Positions 8,683 to 16,417 of a stretch of 46,631 nucleotides of DNA are shown piece after piece. The notes beneath the pieces are model-generated. The model made no database searches. It had not been told where the DNA came from and saw only the letters and a list, made by a program, of their open reading frames with translations. This DNA is from JAOTVV01 sp039591075 (GTDB lineage: Bacteria; Gemmatimonadota; Gemmatimonadetes; Gemmatimonadales; GWC2-71-9), in assembly GCA_039591075.1 (NCBI GenBank), contig JBDHEI010000017.1, positions 1 to 46,631 on the forward strand, given 5' to 3'. A program made the translations under genes and the position numbers. Position 1 is the stretch's first letter; every line of letters begins with the position of its first letter.

Positions 8683-9807
8683 ATGCGGATTGGCATCACG
8701 TGTTATCCGACCTACGGCGGCTCGGGCGCCGTGGCGACCGAGCTCGGCCTCGAGCTGGCACGTCGCGGCCATGAGATCCATATCATCTCCTACGCGTCGC
8801 CCTTCCGTCTGCGAGGCTTTGCCGAGAATGTGTACTTCCATGAAGTCGATCTGAGTGGAACCTATCCGCTGCTCGAGTACTTCCCGTACTCCCTCGCGCT
8901 GGCGGTGAAACAGGAAGAGGTCGCGCTCCGGGAACGGCTCGACATCCTTCACGTCCACTACGCCATTCCACACGCGACGGCGGCCTTCTTGGCGAGGGAG
9001 ATGCTGCGGGGGCGGCATGACCTCAAGGTCGTGACCACGCTCCATGGCACTGACATCACCCTGGTCGGACAGGAACGCTCGTTCTATACCGTGGCAAAGT
9101 TCTCCATTGAGCGTTCCGACGCCGTGACGGCCGTCTCGGAATACCTGCGCGAGGAGACTCAAAGGGCGTTTCTCTGCGAAGGATGTCGCATCGACGTCAT
9201 CCCCAACTTCATCAACCCGAAGGAATACTACCCGTCGACGGAGGCGCGCTGCCGCTCCTCGCTGGCGCCGGAGGGCGCCAGAGTGCTCATGCACATCTCA
9301 AACTTCCGGCCCGTCAAGCGGGTCCCCGACGTCGTACGCATCTTCGCCAAGGTTCGGGAGCGCGTGCCGTCTGTCCTCGTGCTGGTCGGCGACGGGCCGG
9401 AACGTCCCCAAACCGAAGCCGAGATTGAGCGCCTTGGGATCGCCGATCACGTTCGCTTCCTTGGAAAGGTGGACGCCGTGGCCGATCTCCTCCGGGCCGC
9501 TGATCTGTTTCTTCTCCCGAGCCAGTCCGAGTCGTTCGGACTCGGCGCGCTTGAGGCCATGGCATGCGGTGTTCCCGTGGTGGCAAGCCGCGTGGGTGGC
9601 ATTCCTGAGGTAGTTGTGGACGGCGAAACAGGAACACTGCTTCCGGTGGGCGATGTCGACGCCATGGCCGAAGCAGCGGTGAAGCTCCTCGAGCCGAAAC
9701 GCTGGCAACAGGCCTCCGAGGCGGCGGTCCGTCATTCCCGGACCTTCGACGAAGCGAAGATCGTGCCGCTCTACGAAGAGCTGTACCGTCAAGTCCTCGA
9801 CCTGTGA
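8683..9807 (+). CDS. bshA: N-acetyl-alpha-D-glucosaminyl L-malate synthase BshA
   Basis: This protein has 374 residues; the ATG abuts the miaA stop directly. BshA is a GT4 (GT-B fold) glycosyltransferase that joins N-acetylglucosamine from UDP-GlcNAc to L-malate, the first step of bacillithiol synthesis. It starts MRIGITCYPTYGGSGAVATE, the characteristic BshA N-terminus, and contains LHVHYAIPHA and TTLHGTDITLVG. The GT4 E-x7-E pair is at E283 and E291 in SESFGLGALEAMACGVPVV. These signatures separate BshA from generic GT4 enzymes. bshB (deacetylase) and bshC (cysteine ligase) are not in the window and should lie elsewhere if the pathway is complete. Confidence 0.93.
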   Translation: MRIGITCYPTYGGSGAVATELGLELARRGHEIHIISYASPFRLRGFAENVYFHEVDLSGTYPLLEYFPYSLALAVKQEEVALRERLDILHVHYAIPHATAAFLAREMLRGRHDLKVVTTLHGTDITLVGQERSFYTVAKFSIERSDAVTAVSEYLREETQRAFLCEGCRIDVIPNFINPKEYYPSTEARCRSSLAPEGARVLMHISNFRPVKRVPDVVRIFAKVRERVPSVLVLVGDGPERPQTEAEIERLGIADHVRFLGKVDAVADLLRAADLFLLPSQSESFGLGALEAMACGVPVVASRVGGIPEVVVDGETGTLLPVGDVDAMAEAAVKLLEPKRWQQASEAAVRHSRTFDEAKIVPLYEELYRQVLDL

Positions 9808-10589
9808 CCTACTGGGAAGGGCTCCTTCTTGGAATCGTTCAGGGTTTCACGGAGTTCTTGCCGATCTCGAGTTCCGGGCACCTGGTGGTCGCGCAGGCAG
9901 CCGTCGGCCTCTCGGCACCTGGCGTGGTGGTGGAAGTCATACTGCACGTCGCGACGCTCCTCGCCGTCGTGATCGTATACCGAGCGCGTCTGTGGAGCGT
10001 CGCGTGGGGTTGCCTTCACGGTGACCGGAGCGCGTGGCGGTTCGTGGGCTTGCTGACCGTCGCGACGATTCCGGCGGCCGTGGCAGGTCTGGTGTGGTCG
10101 GATGTCTTCGAGCGCGCGTTCGAGTCGTTGCTCGTGGTGGGGATCGATTTTCTCATCACCGGGGCCGTGCTGTGGAGCACGCGGCCGGTGATCGGTCGAG
10201 CGGATCGAGCCGAGCCGTCAGTTGTCGCGGCCGGCGGGATCGGCATCGCGCAGGCCTTGGCCATCTTCCCCGGGATTTCCCGATCGGGCACGACCGTGGC
10301 GGCGGCACTGTGGTGGCGGGTCGAGCCCGAGAGGGCCGCCGAGTTCTCGTTCTTGCTCGCGATCCCCGCCATTGTCGGAGCGGCGATCCTGCAGCTTCCG
10401 GCGCTCGGATCGGGATCGGTTTCGGTGGACACGGGTCCTTTGCTCGGGAGCTTCGCCGCCGCGCTGCTTTCAGGCGTGCTGGCCATTCGGCTGCTCGTCG
10501 CCCTGTTGCGGCGCAAGGCGTTTCACCGCTTCGCTCCATATTGTTGGGCGATCGGATCGGTGACCATCGCGTGGGCCCTGCTGCCATGA
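9804..10589 (+). CDS. uppP: Undecaprenyl-diphosphatase UppP (BacA family)
   Basis: This protein has 261 residues from a GTG start in a GTGA overlap with bshA. It is an integral membrane enzyme that dephosphorylates undecaprenyl diphosphate, recycling the lipid carrier for cell-wall and polysaccharide export; overexpression gives bacitracin resistance. The two family signatures are intact: QGFTEFLPISSSGHL near the N-terminus and FPGISRSGTT in the middle. Several hydrophobic helices and the length match the family. Being sandwiched between bshA and birA with overlaps on both sides makes co-transcription likely. Confidence 0.95.
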   Translation: MTYWEGLLLGIVQGFTEFLPISSSGHLVVAQAAVGLSAPGVVVEVILHVATLLAVVIVYRARLWSVAWGCLHGDRSAWRFVGLLTVATIPAAVAGLVWSDVFERAFESLLVVGIDFLITGAVLWSTRPVIGRADRAEPSVVAAGGIGIAQALAIFPGISRSGTTVAAALWWRVEPERAAEFSFLLAIPAIVGAAILQLPALGSGSVSVDTGPLLGSFAAALLSGVLAIRLLVALLRRKAFHRFAPYCWAIGSVTIAWALLP

Positions 10590-11329
10590 CCACGTATGAC
10601 GGACAGACCGAGCCGGCGCTCGCGCGCCGGTGGGACCTCCCAAAGGTCATCGTGCGGGACCGGGTTTCCAGCACTCTGGACGTCATTCACGAAGTTGCCC
10701 AGCACGCTGGCGATGACGGCACGCTTGTCCTCGCCGACGAGCAAACCGCCGGCCGGGGGCGACAAGGGCGGCGTTGGTACAGTGCTCCCGGGAAGGGCAT
10801 CTGGCTTGGCTACCTCATGCGGTCCCCCGATGGCCCGGCGGGCGGCGTTCTTGCCCTCCGGGTCGGGCTGGCGGTTGCGGAGGGAATGGATGACCTTGGG
10901 CTGTCGGCGCGGCTCAAGTGGCCGAACGATCTCATCGTCCTGGACCGGAAGCTCGGCGGGATCCTGTGCGAAGCACGTTGGAAAGGGGACCAATTCGGGT
11001 GGGTGGCTATCGGCCTGGGCCTCAACATCACCGGCCCCATGCCTACCGATCTTGCCGCCCAGGCTGTTGCGGCCGACGACGTTATCCCCGGGGTCACGCG
11101 CATGACGGTCTTGGATCGCATCGTGCCGGCGTTACGCCGGCTGACCCCGGCGCCGGAGCTCGGTCCGGAAGAACTCCGACGCTATGCGGAGCGCGACTGG
11201 TTGCGTGGACGGCGCCTCGAGGCACCTGTCGCGGGGATTGTGCGAGGGGTCGACGGTGACGGCGCACTGCTGGTCGAGAGCGCCGGGGGAACCGAGCGGG
11301 TGGTAGGAGGCAGCGTTGTCGCCGTCTGA
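10586..11329 (+). CDS. birA: Biotin--[acetyl-CoA-carboxylase] ligase BirA (no DNA-binding domain)
   Basis: This protein has 247 residues with an ATGA overlap with uppP. It attaches biotin to the carrier protein of acetyl-CoA carboxylase and related enzymes through biotinyl-AMP. The catalytic signature GRGRQGRRW begins at residue 56, and KWPNDL begins at residue 111, followed by KLGGILCE and GLGLNI. The C-terminal SH3-like domain ends GGSVVAV. There is no N-terminal helix-turn-helix, so this is a group I, non-regulatory ligase and should not act as the biotin-operon repressor. The end overlaps the next gene by 14 bases. Confidence 0.94.
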   Translation: MTTYDGQTEPALARRWDLPKVIVRDRVSSTLDVIHEVAQHAGDDGTLVLADEQTAGRGRQGRRWYSAPGKGIWLGYLMRSPDGPAGGVLALRVGLAVAEGMDDLGLSARLKWPNDLIVLDRKLGGILCEARWKGDQFGWVAIGLGLNITGPMPTDLAAQAVAADDVIPGVTRMTVLDRIVPALRRLTPAPELGPEELRRYAERDWLRGRRLEAPVAGIVRGVDGDGALLVESAGGTERVVGGSVVAV

Positions 11330-12287
11330 TCTCCCCCTGTGGGCGCGAGGGCTTGCCGGCGGACTGCTGGTGGTTGCCTCGTGGTGGCTCCTTCAGGCTG
11401 AACCGATCCGCTCCATCGTGGGTCCGTCCGTTGCCTTGATCGGTCTGGCGGTCGTTGCGGTCTCTCTGCTCAGGGGCATGCACCTACCACTCGGACTGTG
11501 GCCCAACGGACCGTGGCGGGAACCGTTCTCCGGCGGCATCGTCGTCGGGGTCGGCTTGGCGCTTGCTGCGCTCATCGTGATCTCCGACCCTGCGACTCCC
11601 GAGGTCATCGACCGCATCGACCCCGGCATGTTCGCTACCGTGATCGTCGGCACGGTGGTGTGGGGACTGTCTTGGGCACTGGTGTCTCAGCGGGCGTACC
11701 TGGGGTGGTACGGCCTCGCCACGATGTTTGCCGTCCTGCCACTCCTCGTGGGGGTGACAGAAGTAGTGGTGACAATGGGGAACGCTGAGCTCTGCATGCT
11801 TTCCTCGAGCGCCGCGGGGAATGCACGGTGTCCGGTCTCGGGTATTCGCACGTTTGGCTTCATGTTGCCGGTGTACGTGACGGTACTCCTGGTGACGGTC
11901 GAGCTCACCTTTCGTCGGTTGCTGGTCGGTCACCCGAACCACGCCGGACTGGGGTTGGTGGTCTTGGCCGCCCTGGTGTACGGGGCGTGGGTCGCCCTGA
12001 TCGCGGGGGAGGTGCAGACCATTTCCCATTCATGGTGGATGGGAACGATCGGCGCCGTTGGTGCGGGGAGCCTCTACGTGCTCTCCGGGTCCTTGCTCGT
12101 GTCGTGCTGGTACACGGCCTTGCTGTTGGCCGGACAGGACGGGCTGAGCGCCGCGCTGTCCCGAGAGGCGGAAGGAGCCGAGCCCGCCGTCCTCCTGGCG
12201 TATGTGGTGGTCCACACTGCGGTCGTGCTATTGCTCGGGGCCCTGGTTCTGCGCCGCCGCGGCGTCACGGCCGGTTTGCGGAGGTAG
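11316..12287 (+). CDS. Unknown polytopic membrane protein
   Basis: This encodes 323 residues. The TTG start is decided by a near-perfect ribosome binding site, AGGAGG at 11305-11310, five bases upstream and inside the end of birA. I count about nine or ten membrane helices, roughly at 10-27, 33-52, 72-90, 107-125, 131-150, 180-200, 211-230, 240-262 and 293-314. No catalytic motif or known transporter signature is visible. A polar loop near residues 155-175 carries two Cys (in ELCMLSS and ARCPVSG) that could form an extracytoplasmic disulfide. It lies between birA and coaX with tight spacing, so it is part of the same transcription unit. I do not recognise the family. Confidence 0.8.
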   Translation: MSPSDLPLWARGLAGGLLVVASWWLLQAEPIRSIVGPSVALIGLAVVAVSLLRGMHLPLGLWPNGPWREPFSGGIVVGVGLALAALIVISDPATPEVIDRIDPGMFATVIVGTVVWGLSWALVSQRAYLGWYGLATMFAVLPLLVGVTEVVVTMGNAELCMLSSSAAGNARCPVSGIRTFGFMLPVYVTVLLVTVELTFRRLLVGHPNHAGLGLVVLAALVYGAWVALIAGEVQTISHSWWMGTIGAVGAGSLYVLSGSLLVSCWYTALLLAGQDGLSAALSREAEGAEPAVLLAYVVVHTAVVLLLGALVLRRRGVTAGLRR

Positions 12288-12295
12288 GATCGCCC

Positions 12296-13075
12296 ATGCT
12301 CCTTGCCATCGACGTCGGGAATACCGAGATCACCCTGGGTCTCTTTGTCGGCGAGCGTCTCAGCGGTCATTGGCGGGTCACCACGGTCACCGCTCGCACG
12401 CCGGACGAATGGGGAGCGATGCTCACCTCGTTCCTCACGCACGCCGGCCACTCGACCCACGAGGTTCGGGCGGCCGTGGAAGCGTCGGTTGCCCCCGCCG
12501 TCACCGAAGTGCTGGCCCAGGGGATCACCAAGGCGATGGGGATCAGCCCCATCCATGTGGGACCCGACTCGCCGTTGCCCATCGTGCTGGAGGTCGACGA
12601 GCCGCACAGTGTCGGCGCGGACCGTGTCGTGAACACGCTGGCAGCCGCCGAGCTGTACCAGCGGGACACGATCATCGTGGACTTCGGGACCGCGACCACG
12701 TTCGACTGCATCACCAAGGACGGGAAGTTCCTCGGTGGAGTGATCGCCCCGGGTATCCGGACATCGGCGATATCGTTGAGCCGGTTGGCGGCCAAGCTCC
12801 CAGATACCGACTTGCGCGCGCCCGCACGCGTGATCGGCAAGCGGACCGAGGAGTGCATGCGGGCCGGCGTCGTGTTCGGAACGGCTGATGCCGTTGACGG
12901 CATTGTGAGACGCATCAAGAGCGAGTGGCCCGGCACCATGGTGCCGCACGTCGTCGCCACCGGTGGACTGGCCGCCACCGTGGCGCCACACTGCACTGAG
13001 ATCGAAGCCGTGGAGCCGAACCTCACGCTCGTCGGGCTTCGGATCGCGGCCCGGCACCTGGGCCTCGAATGGTGA
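12296..13075 (+). CDS. coaX: Type III pantothenate kinase CoaX
   Basis: This protein has 259 residues. The ATG follows a GGAGG site (12280-12284). CoaX phosphorylates pantothenate in the first committed step of coenzyme A synthesis; type III enzymes use a monovalent cation and resist feedback by CoA. Seen are the ASKHA-fold phosphate loop IDVGNTEITLG at the N-terminus (usually D-x-G-N-T-N), the catalytic GADR at residues 107-110, DFGTATTFD at 129 and GGVIAPG. Length is typical. It closes the run of overlapping genes that starts with the Bat operon. birA and coaX are often neighbours; here they are separated by an unknown membrane protein. Confidence 0.95.
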   Translation: MLLAIDVGNTEITLGLFVGERLSGHWRVTTVTARTPDEWGAMLTSFLTHAGHSTHEVRAAVEASVAPAVTEVLAQGITKAMGISPIHVGPDSPLPIVLEVDEPHSVGADRVVNTLAAAELYQRDTIIVDFGTATTFDCITKDGKFLGGVIAPGIRTSAISLSRLAAKLPDTDLRAPARVIGKRTEECMRAGVVFGTADAVDGIVRRIKSEWPGTMVPHVVATGGLAATVAPHCTEIEAVEPNLTLVGLRIAARHLGLEW

Positions 13076-13156
13076 CGCGCGGCCCGGTAGTTTCCCTCGG
13101 CTGGATCGAGTAAGTTTTGGCCTGTTTCTACAGGGGCAAAATCGGAGGCAGGGTCG

Positions 13157-13771
13157 ATGACGTCAGCGGTTGAGCCGATCAGCGAACGCACCGACGTTCG
13201 CACCATCGTGGGGAGCGGCATCTTCTTGGGGGTGTTGACCGCCATCGGGGTCGTGACCTTCTCCTTGTTGTCCCGGGTGCTCTCCGGCACCACCGAGACC
13301 ATCGTGCAGGCGGCCGTCGTGCTCGTCGGCGCCGCCGTTGCCAGTTATCTCCCCGCCGCAAGGGTGCGGCCCCAGAACGTCGACAGCATTGCCTGGGCGG
13401 CCCTCGTCGGGTTGCTCGGCGCCCTGGTATTCACGGTGGCTGACGCCGCGGTACTCCGCCCGCTCAAGCTCTATCACTGGCGCTGGGACGCGATCGGTGG
13501 AGGAAGCGGCTTCTGGTACATCCCCGTGTGGTGGATGGGAGCGGCCGTCCTAGCCTGGCTTGGCTCGTGGGTCGCCGCACTCGTCGGACGTGCCAAGGGC
13601 ACCACGGGTGTGGTGTCCGCCGCCGGGCTGAGTGCGGGCTTGGCCCTCCTGATCTTGGCGGTGGCCGTCCTCGCCGGCGTCGTGCCGTTCACCGCGGCGA
13701 CCATGGCGCTGGCGTTCGCCGTGGCGCTGGTCGTGCACGTCGGGCTCGCCTCGATCCTCTTCCGGACGTGA
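13157..13771 (+). CDS. Unknown six-helix membrane protein
   Basis: This protein has 204 residues. The ATG has an upstream GGAGG-like site (in tcggaggcagggtcg). After a polar N-terminus, about six membrane helices can be drawn: 17-38, 48-67, 77-98, 119-138, 147-167 and 172-200. The loop between helices three and four has aromatic residues (YHWRWD, FWYIPVWW). There are no recognisable motifs. An 81-base gap separates it from coaX and may hold a promoter, but I could not find a convincing one. The next gene starts four bases after its stop, and I assume the two are co-transcribed. Confidence 0.75.
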   Translation: MTSAVEPISERTDVRTIVGSGIFLGVLTAIGVVTFSLLSRVLSGTTETIVQAAVVLVGAAVASYLPAARVRPQNVDSIAWAALVGLLGALVFTVADAAVLRPLKLYHWRWDAIGGGSGFWYIPVWWMGAAVLAWLGSWVAALVGRAKGTTGVVSAAGLSAGLALLILAVAVLAGVVPFTAATMALAFAVALVVHVGLASILFRT

Positions 13772-13775
13772 CGCC

Positions 13776-14051
13776 GTGGGTTCTGGCCGACTGACCCGGA
13801 TCGTCGGTTGGCTGCTCACACCCGCCGTGGTGTGGGCAGCTTCGTTCTTGGGTGGCTGGATCGGCGCAACTATCGGCGCGCGCGTGTCGGCACCGGAGCG
13901 CGGAATCTATTGGCTTGTCGGCGGCAGCATCATCGCGGGGTCGGCGGGCTTGCTCATCTGGGTGCTGCGCCTCCGTCATCGCACGGCTGAAGTGTCGGAG
14001 CATCAGCGATCCGGCAACCTGGCCGCGAGGGGCGACCACCGACCTACCTGA
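13776..14051 (+). CDS. Small unknown membrane protein
   Basis: This encodes 91 residues from a GTG four bases after the preceding stop. Two hydrophobic helices are evident (about 7-30 and 44-64), with small residues (GGWIGATIGARVSA) between them reminiscent of Gly-zipper pairs. A basic, charged tail follows. No Shine-Dalgarno site is clear, and no family is recognised. Codon composition and the hydrophobic pattern argue that it is real, but the start is uncertain. It converges with the minus-strand deacylase, whose stop codon begins about 20 bases further on. Confidence 0.5.
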   Translation: MGSGRLTRIVGWLLTPAVVWAASFLGGWIGATIGARVSAPERGIYWLVGGSIIAGSAGLLIWVLRLRHRTAEVSEHQRSGNLAARGDHRPT

Positions 14052-14071
14052 AGTGGCATAGCTGCCGGCGG

Positions 14072-15292
14072 CTACGCTTCTCCCGGGGCGCGCGTGAAAT
14101 CGGTGGCGGTTCCGGTCCGGAGGGCGTGACCGGTCTCGAGGGCCACGCGGTGCAGGAACGCCGCTGCCACGGCGAGCGCCTGCTCGTCGAACTCGAACCT
14201 GCCGGAGTGGGCGGGGGCGGGTGCGGCGCCGGACGGGCGCGCACCGAATCGCACGAAGGCTCCGGGAGCGCGCTCCCCATAGAATCCGAAGTCCTCTCCG
14301 CCCATGTTGGTCAGTGGCGTCCTCACTACGTGCTCGACGCCGACGACCTGCGCCGCGGCCGCGCGGGCGAGCGCCGTTGCAGCAGGGTGGTTTACGACTG
14401 GTGGGGTACCATCGTGCAGTGCAACGGTGGCTACCGCCCCGTGGGCAGTAGCCGTTGCCGTGGCCACCTCGTGCACCGCGGTGCGCAGCAGCGCTCTCGT
14501 CTCCGCGTCTCGGGCCCGGAGCGTACCCTCAAGAACGGCCGACGAGGCCAGGACGTTGACGGCCGTCCCCGCGTGGAAACGGCCGATCGTGATCACTGCG
14601 TCCCGATCCGGCGGGACCCGGCGCGACACCACCGTTTGCAGTGACGACACCACGTGACTCGCCACGACGATCGTGTCGACGCTCTCGTGCGGTCGTGCGG
14701 CGTGCCCACCAGGGCCACTGATCTCGATCGTGAATTCGTCCGTCGACGCGTTGACGGTCCCGTCTGCTGCCACGATCGTCCCGGTGGTGAACCCTACGTC
14801 CACATGGCCGGCGAATACGAACGCGACGCCGTCCAGCGCGCCAGCCGCAATCAGGGCCGCTGCCCCTTCGCCAATCTCTTCTGCTGGCTGAAACACGAGC
14901 CTAACCGGCGCCGGCAGCGCGGATTCCCGGGCGAGCAGCGCAGCGGCACCCACGAGGGCGCTCGTGTGACCATCATGCCCGCAGGCGTGCATCAACCCGG
15001 GTCGGTCCGACGCATACGGGAGTCCGGTCTCCTCCTGCACGGGGAGGGCATCCATATCGGCCCGCAGCGCTACGACGGGCATGCCGTCGGGGCCGGGGAG
15101 ATCGGCAACGAGTCCTGTTCCCGCCACCGTACGGGTCTTGATTCCCAGGTCGGCGAGCGCGTCGCGCACAAGCTCGGCGGTCCGATGCTCCTCCCAGCTG
15201 CGCTCGGGACACTGGTGCATCCTGCGGCGGAGCCCGACAATGTGCTCGAACAGGGCGGCACTCACCGTGGGGCAGGCTCGATCCGCTCCCAT
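14072..15292 (-). CDS. M20D-family N-acyl amino acid hydrolase (deacylase)
   Basis: This protein has 406 residues and is the third gene of a minus-strand operon, starting three bases after the racemase stop. The M20D di-metal site is present: HACGHDGH (H102, C104, H106), the E138-E139 pair in FQPAEE and H163. ISGPGGHAARPHESVD in the dimerisation domain and a C-terminal PAHSGRF motif complete the family pattern. Members hydrolyse N-acyl amino acids, hippurate or indole-acetyl-amino acids. Next to a GNAT and an N-succinylamino acid racemase, the likely job is removal of the N-succinyl (or N-acyl) group from L-amino acids. Substrate is inferred from context only; a peptidoglycan or auxin-conjugate amidase is the alternative. 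Confidence 0.88.
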   Translation of the reverse strand: MGADRACPTVSAALFEHIVGLRRRMHQCPERSWEEHRTAELVRDALADLGIKTRTVAGTGLVADLPGPDGMPVVALRADMDALPVQEETGLPYASDRPGLMHACGHDGHTSALVGAAALLARESALPAPVRLVFQPAEEIGEGAAALIAAGALDGVAFVFAGHVDVGFTTGTIVAADGTVNASTDEFTIEISGPGGHAARPHESVDTIVVASHVVSSLQTVVSRRVPPDRDAVITIGRFHAGTAVNVLASSAVLEGTLRARDAETRALLRTAVHEVATATATAHGAVATVALHDGTPPVVNHPAATALARAAAAQVVGVEHVVRTPLTNMGGEDFGFYGERAPGAFVRFGARPSGAAPAPAHSGRFEFDEQALAVAAAFLHRVALETGHALRTGTATDFTRAPGEA

Positions 15293-15295
15293 GCG

Positions 15296-16417
15296 TCAGC
15301 CTCCGATCGTCTCGGCTCGGGTGGTCAGATCGTCGACGTAGTCGTAGTCGACGTCCACACCGATCCCGCTGCGCTCCGTGGGCACACGAAGGGTACCGTC
15401 TTCCATCGTCCATGGGGGTGTGACGATGTCCCGGACCCAGTATCGTGCGCTCGGGCTCAGGTCGCCGGGCAACTCGAACCATGGCAGGGAAGCGAGGGCG
15501 ACGTTGTGCGCCCGCCCTACGCCGGTTTCCAGCATGCCGCCGCACCAGAGGGGGATGCGGTACCTGTGGGCGTGATCGTGAATCGTCCGCGCCTCCGTCA
15601 GCCCACCAACTCTCCCAGGCTTCAGGTTGACGATTCGTCCGGCGTCGAGTGTCACCATGTCTTCGAACCGCGCCGTCGACGTGACAGACTCGTCCAGACA
15701 GATGGGAGTGCGAAGCACTCGCTGCAACGCTGCGTGCCGCACGAGGTCGTCGCCGTCGAACGGCTGCTCGAGCATCGTGAGGGCGAGTCCGTCCAGCGCC
15801 TTCAAGCGGTCGACGTCGGCTGGTGAGTAGGCGGCGTTGGCGTCCACACTGAGGGGGGCGGACTCGCCGAGCGCTTCCCGGACCGCGGACACGAAGGGGA
15901 TGTCCCGACCCGGCGCGATCTTGAGCTTGATGCGCCGATAGCCGGCGTCCTTGGCAAGGACGGCTTTGCGGGCCAGCGTTGCTGGATCCGGTTGAAGGCC
16001 AAGCGAGATCCCCGTGGCCACGCGATCCCGCACGCCCCCGAGCAGGACCGACAGGGCCACGGACCCGCGCCGCGCCGCGAGGTCCCACATGGCCATTTCG
16101 GCAGCTGCCCGCGCCATGCGATGCCCGCGGATCGCGGCGTCGAGCCGTTCATGGCATTCCTCCGGACGCGACAGGGGAATGCCCACGACCCGCGGCGCGA
16201 CCCAGTCACGGATGGCGAGCCATGCAGTGTCCACCGTTTCCGAGGAGTAGTGGGGTGTCTCCCCAGCGACGCACTCGCCCCATCCTTCGACACCGTCCCG
16301 GTCCTCGAGCCGAACCAACACCACGCGGCGCACATCGGTGGACCCGCTCGAGATGTGGAATGGCTCCCGGAGTTGGAGCGAGATTTCCCGGAGCGACAGC
16401 TCAGCGATCTCGATCAT
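15296..16417 (-). CDS. menC: o-Succinylbenzoate synthase / N-succinylamino acid racemase (enolase superfamily)
   Basis: This protein has 373 residues; the ATG encoding MIEIAELSLRE was chosen, giving a 17-base overlap with the upstream GNAT. It is a muconate-lactonizing-subgroup barrel enzyme. Residues seen are K164-x-K166 (KLK), metal ligands D192 (in VDANAAY), E217 and D242, and the opposite catalytic base K266. These are each three positions beyond those reported for the Amycolatopsis racemase (K163, D189, E214, D239, K263). The GGMLETGVGRAHN segment is typical of the OSBS/NSAR family. OSBS would serve menaquinone synthesis; NSAR racemises N-succinylamino acids. No other men gene is near, while a GNAT and an M20 deacylase flank it, so I favour racemase or a dual role. 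Confidence 0.85.
   Translation of the reverse strand: MIEIAELSLREISLQLREPFHISSGSTDVRRVVLVRLEDRDGVEGWGECVAGETPHYSSETVDTAWLAIRDWVAPRVVGIPLSRPEECHERLDAAIRGHRMARAAAEMAMWDLAARRGSVALSVLLGGVRDRVATGISLGLQPDPATLARKAVLAKDAGYRRIKLKIAPGRDIPFVSAVREALGESAPLSVDANAAYSPADVDRLKALDGLALTMLEQPFDGDDLVRHAALQRVLRTPICLDESVTSTARFEDMVTLDAGRIVNLKPGRVGGLTEARTIHDHAHRYRIPLWCGGMLETGVGRAHNVALASLPWFELPGDLSPSARYWVRDIVTPPWTMEDGTLRVPTERSGIGVDVDYDYVDDLTTRAETIGG

Noticed and set aside
14059..14074. Imperfect palindrome TAGCTGCCGGCGGCTA between convergent genes
   Set aside because: It could form a six-base-pair stem, but there is no U-tract on either strand and it overlaps a stop codon; it is too weak to call a terminator.
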